This document shows positions 31,864 through 35,856 of a stretch of 35,856 nt of DNA, in pieces. The stretch is from positions 1 through 35,856 of the IMG/VR virus record IMGVR_UViG_3300046557_000657; one strand, written 5' to 3'. The stretch comes from a virus. The notes beneath the pieces were generated by a model. It saw only the letters and a program-made list of their open reading frames with translations. It ran no database searches and had not been told where the DNA came from. Numbering within the stretch: position 1 is the stretch's first letter; each line of letters begins with the position of its first letter. Both the position numbers and the translations under genes were made by a program.

Positions 31864-32481
31864 ATGGCCCTAGTTGGCCTCGTCCGAGTAAGCACCGACA
31901 AGCAGAACACCGAGCGGCAGCACGACGCGCTCGACCCGGTCTGCCTCAAGGTCTTCGAAGAGAAGATGAGCGGCAAGCTCCGCGCCGAGGAGCGCCCCGC
32001 GCTCTCCGCAGCGATCGAGTTCATGCGCGAGGGTGACATGCTCTGCGTCCAGGAAGTCGACCGCCTCGGCCGTAACCTCCTCGAAGGGCTGATCGTCCTC
32101 AACGACCTCTTCGAGCGCGGCATCTCGGTGAAGGTACTGGAGGGCATCGCCGCCGGCGAGCACAAGGAACGCTCCCTGATCCTCGACCTGGCTCTCGCCC
32201 TTGCCGAGGACCGGCGCCGCGACATCGTGAAGAAGACGAAGGACGGCCTGGAGGCCGCACGCAAGCGTGGCCGGGTCGGGGGCCGCAAGCCCGTCATGAC
32301 GGAAGCACTGACCGTCCAGGCCGTGGCCCTGCGGGACAGCGGTTTCACCATCCGGCAGATCCAGCCCCACCTACGGATCGCCGAAGGTGCGAGCAAGGGC
32401 AAGAACCCGAGCGTCGGCGCCATCTCTCAGGCGCTCCAGGCGCACGACGCCGAGCAGCTGGCGGCATCCTGCACCGAATAG
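31864..32481 (+). CDS. Small serine recombinase (resolvase/invertase family)
   Basis: This 205-residue protein has the family signature: R8 and the catalytic serine S10 (VRVSTDKQNTERQ), DRLGRN (D66 to N71) and the following dimer helix, then a C-terminal helix-turn-helix (about 145-195). The length fits resolvases and invertases, not the large phage integrases. It may resolve dimers, flip a segment or integrate the element. AAGGAGG precedes the ATG. It is followed by a cluster of hairpins. Confidence 0.9.
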   Translation: MALVGLVRVSTDKQNTERQHDALDPVCLKVFEEKMSGKLRAEERPALSAAIEFMREGDMLCVQEVDRLGRNLLEGLIVLNDLFERGISVKVLEGIAAGEHKERSLILDLALALAEDRRRDIVKKTKDGLEAARKRGRVGGRKPVMTEALTVQAVALRDSGFTIRQIQPHLRIAEGASKGKNPSVGAISQALQAHDAEQLAASCTE

Positions 32482-32530
32482 TTCCAGCCGCCATCTATTC
32501 CCGTGGCTGGTTCTGGGTGCATGGTGTGCG

Positions 32531-32633
32531 TAGGTGATCCACCCCCTCCACGGCAGGGATCACCTATGGGCCCCGCCGCGTGCTGCGCGTCTGGCGGGGC
32601 CCGCCGCGCCTCCCGGTCCTCCCCACGGGAGGC
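32531..32633. terminator. Cluster of three hairpins between convergent genes
   Basis: Three perfect inverted repeats follow one another: TAGGTGATCC/GGATCACCTA (32531-32566, 16-base loop), GGGCCCCGCC/GGCGGGGCCC (32568-32602, 15-base loop) and GCCTCCCG/CGGGAGGC (32608-32633, 10-base loop). They fill the 165-base gap between the rightward recombinase and the leftward DUF6233-like gene, as expected for a two-way terminator. Confidence 0.65.
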
Positions 32634-32646
32634 CATGCGGCTGCCC

Positions 32647-32988
32647 TCAGTCGAGCAGTCCGAGCTCGGTATCGGGTCTGCAGTGGGTGCATGCGGGCAC
32701 CTGGTCGCCGAGGGCGTGGCGCGCCTGCTCCTCGGTGATGCCGCGGCTGCGCTTGCCCGCCATGTGGCAGTCGCCGCGGTGGACGTAGACGGGTGGGGTG
32801 TGTCCGTCGAGGCCGCGTTCGAGGAGCCAGTCGGGGGCGGGGGGCCGGGCTTGCTCGCCGCGCCGCTGCTCCTGCTGCCGCTGTTCTTCGGCCGCGATCC
32901 ATCGCCGGGTCCGCTCCAGGTCTTGCTCCTGAACGCGTTTGAGGAAGAGCAGCTGGTCGAGGCGGGAGAGCGCGGGCGAGTCGTTCAC
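32647..32988 (-). CDS. DUF6233-like protein
   Basis: This 113-residue protein has a helical N-terminal half (SRLDQLLFLKRVQEQDLERT) rich in Arg/Gln and a C-terminal part with VYVHRGDCHMAGKRSR and the end ACTHCRPDTELGLLD. This is the pattern of DUF6233, a small family of streptomycetes and their phages whose function is unknown. The GTG at 32988 was chosen because a -10-like TAATAT lies 7 bases before it, which would give a leaderless transcript; a longer frame to 33024 is possible. Confidence 0.75.
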   Translation of the reverse strand: MNDSPALSRLDQLLFLKRVQEQDLERTRRWIAAEEQRQQEQRRGEQARPPAPDWLLERGLDGHTPPVYVHRGDCHMAGKRSRGITEEQARHALGDQVPACTHCRPDTELGLLD

Positions 32989-32995
32989 GTGTTCG

Positions 32996-33001
32996 ATATT
33001 A
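32996..33001 (-). promoter_or_regulatory. Candidate -10 box for a leaderless transcript
   Basis: TAATAT on the leftward strand ends 7 bases before the GTG at 32988, so transcription would begin at or next to the start codon. The corresponding -35 region (near 33020) is weak. Confidence 0.35.
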
Positions 33002-33051
33002 CGGCGGTACGCTTCCTCTCGCACACCAGGGCCCCGACGGGAGGAGTAGCC

Positions 33052-33360
33052 GTGACCGACGCTGACCTGCTGCTCCGCCTCGGCGTCGACCCTGCCGCCC
33101 TCGATCCGGCGGCCGACCGGCGACGCGGCCCGGACCGCATCGGCCTGGCCCCGGTGCCGTGTTCCACCTGTGGCCAGCCGGCCCGCTTCACCCGCGTCGT
33201 CGACGTGCCCGGCCGCGGCCCGTGCTGGCTGGACCGCTGCCGGCCGTGCTTCCTCGCCACCGTCGCCCTGCAGCCGAGCCGGGTCCCGTCGACCACGGCC
33301 GGGATCCTCGCCGACCTGCGCGCCGCAATGGCCGAGCTCACCGACCGCGGGGCAGGCTGA
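33052..33360 (+). CDS. Small zinc-ribbon-like protein
   Basis: This 102-residue protein contains CSTC (C37, C40) and CRPC (C63, C66) separated by about 25 residues, with C58 also near, a probable zinc ribbon, followed by a helical C-terminal part. GGAGGAG lies about 6 bases before the GTG. The same frame is open back to 32503 but that part overlaps the leftward gene and is not coding. The function is unknown. Confidence 0.65.
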   Translation: MTDADLLLRLGVDPAALDPAADRRRGPDRIGLAPVPCSTCGQPARFTRVVDVPGRGPCWLDRCRPCFLATVALQPSRVPSTTAGILADLRAAMAELTDRGAG

Positions 33361-33364
33361 CCCC

Positions 33365-33568
33365 GTGGACCGGTATCACCTCACCCTGACCCTCGACGGC
33401 CGCCCGGCGATGCACGGCTGGTGGGCTGATGAGGCGACGGCCCAGGGTCAGTTCCCTGGCTGGGTCGGCTCGTGGGGCATACCCGGCGCCCGCATCGTCC
33501 TCGTCGACGAGCTGGAGCAGCGGGAGCTCGCATCCTGGCCCGACGATCCGCCCCAGCTGCGAGACTGA
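33365..33568 (+). CDS. Small hypothetical protein
   Basis: This 67-residue protein (MDRYHLTLTLDGRPAMHGWW...) has a compact beta/alpha composition with four Trp before a final WPDDPPQLRD. Its GTG lies 4 bases after the previous stop, so it is probably cotranslated with the zinc-ribbon-like gene. No family is recognised with confidence. A hairpin follows. Confidence 0.6.
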   Translation: MDRYHLTLTLDGRPAMHGWWADEATAQGQFPGWVGSWGIPGARIVLVDELEQRELASWPDDPPQLRD

Positions 33569-33572
33569 TCCG

Positions 33573-33604
33573 GCCTCTCGCTTTCATCCCCGTCGGCGAG
33601 AGGC
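33573..33604 (+). terminator. Hairpin after the small accessory genes
   Basis: GCCTCTCG (33573-33580) and CGAGAGGC (33597-33604) give a perfect 8-bp stem with a 16-base loop, 4 bases after the stop codon. It probably ends the two-gene unit. Confidence 0.5.
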
Positions 33605-33669
33605 ACCCCGTTGTCAGTGGTGGCTCGTAGAATCAGATCATCTATTCGCGCTGCATGGCTGCAAGCGCT

Positions 33670-33707
33670 CGCCTCGCCCTGATGGACAGCGCCACCCGGG
33701 CGAGGCG
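33670..33707 (+). other. Hairpin in the leader of the DUF6221-like gene
   Basis: CGCCTCGCCC (33670-33679) and GGGCGAGGCG (33698-33707) form a perfect 10-bp stem, 18-base loop, ending a few bases before the GGAGGGG ribosome site. A TTGTCA at 33611 and TAGAAT at 33628 look like promoter boxes but their spacing (11) is wrong for one promoter. Confidence 0.4.
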
Positions 33708-33725
33708 CTCGACTTTGGAGGGGCC

Positions 33726-34118
33726 GTGGACGACCTGGTGCAGTGGCTTGGCGAGCAGTTCGACGAGGATGAGCGGATCGCGCAGGCGGCGAGCCCGGGG
33801 CCGTGGGGCGTTAACGCCGAACACGACGAGGTTGTGGCCGCCGACGACATCACGGTTGCCGAGGGGTTTGCGCTCTCGGGGCGGCAACTGCGCGCCACGG
33901 TCGACCACATCGCTGCGCACGATCCGGCCCGGGTGCTCCGGGAGGTCGAAGCGCAGCGGCTGCTGCTGGCGCGAGCCGTCGAAACCAGGGTGTGGGCGAT
34001 CGGGGAGTCCGGCGCCGTCGCAGGCCCTGCGGTGAAGTTGGCCAATGACACGCTGCGGCTGCTCGCCCTGCCCTACGCGGACCGGCCCGGCTACCGCAAG
34101 GATTGGCGCCCGAGCTAG
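33726..34118 (+). CDS. DUF6221-like protein
   Basis: This 130-residue protein has the hallmarks of DUF6221, a family of unknown function in streptomycetes: start MDDLVQWLGEQFDEDERIA, the phrase HIAAHDPARVLREVEAQR in the middle and LLALPYADRPGYRKDW at the end. The GTG was chosen over the longer frame because of GGAGGGG at 33717. Its last 4 bases overlap the end of the convergent gene. Confidence 0.8.
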   Translation: MDDLVQWLGEQFDEDERIAQAASPGPWGVNAEHDEVVAADDITVAEGFALSGRQLRATVDHIAAHDPARVLREVEAQRLLLARAVETRVWAIGESGAVAGPAVKLANDTLRLLALPYADRPGYRKDWRPS

Positions 34119-34321
34119 GCCGCCTCGGCCGCCGGGTGCCGCACGATCCGCTTGAGTCCCATCTCGACGTCGTACCGTCCGATCCCGGCCTGCTCGGCGA
34201 ACGCGTTAATGCCGTCCTGTACGGCCTGCGCCGTGTCCAGGGTCAGCGCTCCGGCCTGAATCTCAGCCCAGGCGGAACGTTCCAGCTCGATCAGGTCGTC
34301 GGGGAAGTCGATGGTTGCCAC
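34115..34321 (-). CDS. Small hypothetical protein, third gene of the regulator cassette
   Basis: This 68-residue helical acidic protein (MATIDFPDDLIELERSAW...) contains LDTAQAVQDGINAFAEQAGIGRYDVEMGLK, an all-helical arrangement. It lies 9 bases after the GIY-YIG/Phd-like gene on the same strand, so it is likely co-expressed and may be a partner of it. No family function is recognised. Confidence 0.65.
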   Translation of the reverse strand: MATIDFPDDLIELERSAWAEIQAGALTLDTAQAVQDGINAFAEQAGIGRYDVEMGLKRIVRHPAAEAA

Positions 34322-34330
34322 CGCAGGATC

Positions 34331-34831
34331 CTACGACGTGGCGCCCTGCTGGCTTGCCTTGAGGATGGCGACGGCCGAGTCGACTCCGCCAACTTCCTGG
34401 ATCAGCTCGCCGAGGTCAACGGGTACGACGGCGGCTTCGCGGGTGCGAGCGCGGTTCCGTCCCACCGTCCAAATAATCTCGCCTTCTGTGCTTCGGCGGA
34501 TCACTTCGGGCAGATTCGCCTTGAGCTGCGCCATCGTTACCTCGTCGTCCCCGAGGAGCCGCGGTCGCGGGGCGATGGGTGAGTCGTCAACGTTGTGGAC
34601 TGGGAGCTCAGCGCGGATCGCGGCGACCTCGGCGGTTTCCGCAAGAAGTCGATCGGCATGCCACTCGACCTCCTTGCGGATCACCTCGGGCCACCACGAC
34701 TTCGTCCCGGCGTGCGCCCTCCAGCGCGACTCGGGGTCGTGAGTTATTCCGATGTAGAGCAGCACTCCGGCACCGTCGTGCAGGCGATATAGGGCGGTGC
34801 GCTCGGCGGCGAGATGGGGATGCGACACCAT
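34331..34831 (-). CDS. GIY-YIG nuclease domain fused to a Phd-like antitoxin domain
   Basis: In this 166-residue protein, residues 10-85 form a GIY-YIG nuclease: ALYRLHDGAGVLLYIGIT (Y15, Y26 to G28), then R36/R38 and H40, the acidic helix with E65/E68, and ELPVHNV with N80. Residues 97-145 match the Phd/YefM antitoxin pattern (VTMAQLKANLPEVIRRSTEG, then VPVDLGEL). The nuclease residues look intact. The start overlaps the regulator's stop (TGATG). A self-restrained nuclease or a DNA-bound regulator is possible. Confidence 0.75.
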   Translation of the reverse strand: MVSHPHLAAERTALYRLHDGAGVLLYIGITHDPESRWRAHAGTKSWWPEVIRKEVEWHADRLLAETAEVAAIRAELPVHNVDDSPIAPRPRLLGDDEVTMAQLKANLPEVIRRSTEGEIIWTVGRNRARTREAAVVPVDLGELIQEVGGVDSAVAILKASQQGATS

Positions 34832-35079
34832 CAGTTCGCCTCTGTCTCGCCCTGTGCCGCTTTCCAGTAGCTGGCCTCCGGTCGTTCTGGGAGTTCGGCG
34901 CCGGGTCGCTGGATGTACCAGTCAATGAAGGCCCTGATGACGGCAGCACGTTCGGTGTCCTGCGCTTTTGCCGCTAGCTCGAAGTCGTACCACTCGTCAC
35001 CGATGCGCATCTGGCGGGCGGGCGTCTTCGGCTGGTTCGGCATGCGTGAACGGTAGCCGGGTGTAGCTACGAGATCCAT
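34831..35079 (-). CDS. Ribbon-helix-helix-type regulator
   Basis: This 82-residue protein has a core (QMRIGDEWYDFELAAKAQD, then a second helix RAAVIRAFIDWYI) that fits the ribbon-helix-helix fold of small DNA-binding regulators. The ATG at 35079 has AAGGA six bases before it; an internal ATG at 35043 has none. It is the first gene after the GTGTAGCTACAC operators and probably represses its own promoter and the divergent one. Confidence 0.7.
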   Translation of the reverse strand: MDLVATPGYRSRMPNQPKTPARQMRIGDEWYDFELAAKAQDTERAAVIRAFIDWYIQRPGAELPERPEASYWKAAQGETEAN

Positions 35080-35151
35080 TCTTGATCCTTCCTCGGAGCG
35101 GGTTGCGGTGTAGCTACACCCCACTTTAGGGTGTAGCTACACCCGGATCAA
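35061..35151. promoter_or_regulatory. Overlapping divergent promoters with GTGTAGCTACAC operators
   Basis: Rightward promoter: TTGCGG (35103) and TAGGGT (35127), spacing 18. Leftward promoter: TTGATC (opposite strand, 35146-35151) and TAAAGT (35123-35128), spacing 17. The palindrome GTGTAGCTACAC lies in both spacers, at 35108-35119 and 35131-35142 (the second extends to a 16-bp palindrome), centres 23 bases apart. A partial third copy is at 35061-35070, 47 bases from the first. Binding would block both promoters. Confidence 0.8.
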
Positions 35152-35176
35152 GTGCTCAGAGATGCAAGGAGCTTTC

Positions 35177-35692
35177 ATGAACCACCCGCACTTCTTGACC
35201 GTCACCGAGTCTGAGGGTGAGCGCAGCATCGACTGGGCACACCCGGACGACTGCCCCGATGGCGAGCACTGCGAAATCGCCCGCCGCACGCATCGCATGC
35301 GGGTCGAGGAACTGTGCGAACTCGCAGACGGGCGCCCTGTCGGCCGCTACCGCCTCGGTCGTTTCGGCTTCCACGGACTGGTGCTAGTGGACAAGGAAGG
35401 AGTCGTGCTCCCAGACGTCACCCAAGCTCTCAGCCCCGCCGCAAAGGCAGTCCGCGAGATCGCCTTCAACATGATTCGGGACCTTGCCGAAGCCATCTGT
35501 GAGGACACGGAACGTCTCCAGGAACTCGGAGAGATCATCCGCCGGGCGGAAGTCCTCGAACACTGGGAGGGGCACGCGAACGACGCCATCAACACGATCA
35601 TCGACGAGAACCTCGGCAGCATGCGCGGGTACACCGCCCCCATCGACCGGCTCCTCGGAAGCCCCGCATACAGGCCTGGCGGAGAGGGCTGA
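35177..35692 (+). CDS. Hypothetical protein under the divergent promoter
   Basis: This 171-residue protein has an N-terminal part with CPDGEHCEIARRTH (C31, C37; possible metal site) and a long helical C-terminal part. AGGAG lies 7 bases before the ATG at 35177, and it is the first gene of the rightward promoter with two operators. No family is recognised. It is likely a regulated accessory protein. Confidence 0.65.
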   Translation: MNHPHFLTVTESEGERSIDWAHPDDCPDGEHCEIARRTHRMRVEELCELADGRPVGRYRLGRFGFHGLVLVDKEGVVLPDVTQALSPAAKAVREIAFNMIRDLAEAICEDTERLQELGEIIRRAEVLEHWEGHANDAINTIIDENLGSMRGYTAPIDRLLGSPAYRPGGEG

Positions 35693-35694
35693 CT

Positions 35695-35856
35695 ATGGCC
35701 CTGGTTTGGAAGTCGCCGTGCGCCAACCGCCGGTACACGGCACGCTTCGGGGCCCTCGTCGACCCCCGGCTGCTCGCCGAGTGCATCGAGTGTGAGTTCT
35801 GCGGGAGCTGCGTCACTCACATGTGCTACCGAGACGACGCGTCCACGCTCCTCCAC
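35695..35856 (+). CDS. Cys-rich protein, 3' end outside window
   Basis: The first 54 codons run to the window edge without a stop. C31, C34, C37 and C40 (CIECEFCGSC) form a regular CxxC-type series, with C9 and C45 nearby, suggesting a zinc-binding module. The ATG lies 2 bases after the previous stop, so it is coupled to that gene. The function is unknown. Confidence 0.5.
   Translation, partial: MALVWKSPCANRRYTARFGALVDPRLLAECIECEFCGSCVTHMCYRDDASTLLH

Noticed and set aside
32503-33051. Upstream part of the open frame leading into the zinc-ribbon-like gene
   Set aside because: It lies opposite the DUF6233-like gene, which has a clear family pattern; the good ribosome site is at 33040.
33621-33641. 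A TAGAATCA stretch that resembles the core of the CCTACGATTCGTAGG operator
   Set aside because: Only GAATC is shared; the arms do not match and there is no symmetry.
1-35856. tRNA genes, CRISPR arrays and insertion sequences
   Set aside because: I saw no cloverleaf-type sequence, no regular spacer-repeat array and no transposase; the only recombinase is the small serine type.

Overview
This window is the structural-gene half of a tailed phage or prophage (siphovirus) of a high-GC actinobacterium, very probably Streptomyces. The evidence is the strong G/C bias in third codon positions, the frequent GTG starts with GGAGG-type ribosome sites, and the absence of any in-frame TTA codon in the genes I read through. 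Several proteins also belong to families seen mainly in streptomycetes and their phages (DUF6221-like, DUF6233-like). Whether it is a free phage or an integrated prophage cannot be decided from the window. Both ends cut through genes.

Left block, bases 1-21124, all rightward: terminase small and large subunits, portal, MuF-type minor head protein, scaffold, major capsid protein, four neck/connector proteins, major tail protein, tail assembly chaperones joined by a -1 frameshift (slippery G GGA AAA at 10080-10086), a 1602-residue tape measure with an NlpC/P60-like domain, distal tail protein, tail hub/fibre proteins and small tail proteins. The order is the classical siphovirus head-to-tail order.

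Middle block, bases 26660-21111, leftward: twelve genes, almost all overlapping by 1 or 4 bases. They encode five very small proteins (two Cys-rich, two with a hydrophobic segment), two NAD-dependent sugar epimerase/dehydratase homologues, three glycosyltransferases and two small proteins of unknown role. This looks like a self-contained sugar-making and sugar-transfer cassette carried against the direction of the late genes. Its leader (26661-26781) can form a 12-bp hairpin whose loop is complementary to three direct repeats lying just before the first ribosome site.

Right of it, bases 26853-31659, rightward again: a papain-like cysteine peptidase, an amidase endolysin, three membrane proteins (holin region), three virion-like proteins including one with about nine 20-residue tandem repeats, and a 27-residue peptide. 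This block ends at a very strong terminator with a C(UUCG)G loop. A small serine recombinase follows, preceded by repeated and inverted TGTTCATCAA motifs.

Far right, 32482-35856: accessory genes in both directions. They include DUF6233-like and DUF6221-like proteins, a GIY-YIG nuclease fused to a Phd-like antitoxin domain, a ribbon-helix-helix regulator, and a pair of overlapping divergent promoters with palindromic GTGTAGCTACAC operators in both spacers.

Two control circuits can be read from the sequence. A 15-bp palindrome, CCTACGATTCGTAGG, occurs once perfectly and three times at 12/15 identity, in only two places: before the portal gene, and in the divergent region between the sugar cassette and the lysis genes. 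It is a good candidate for one regulator acting on both head and sugar/lysis promoters. The GTGTAGCTACAC operators are probably bound by the adjacent ribbon-helix-helix protein.
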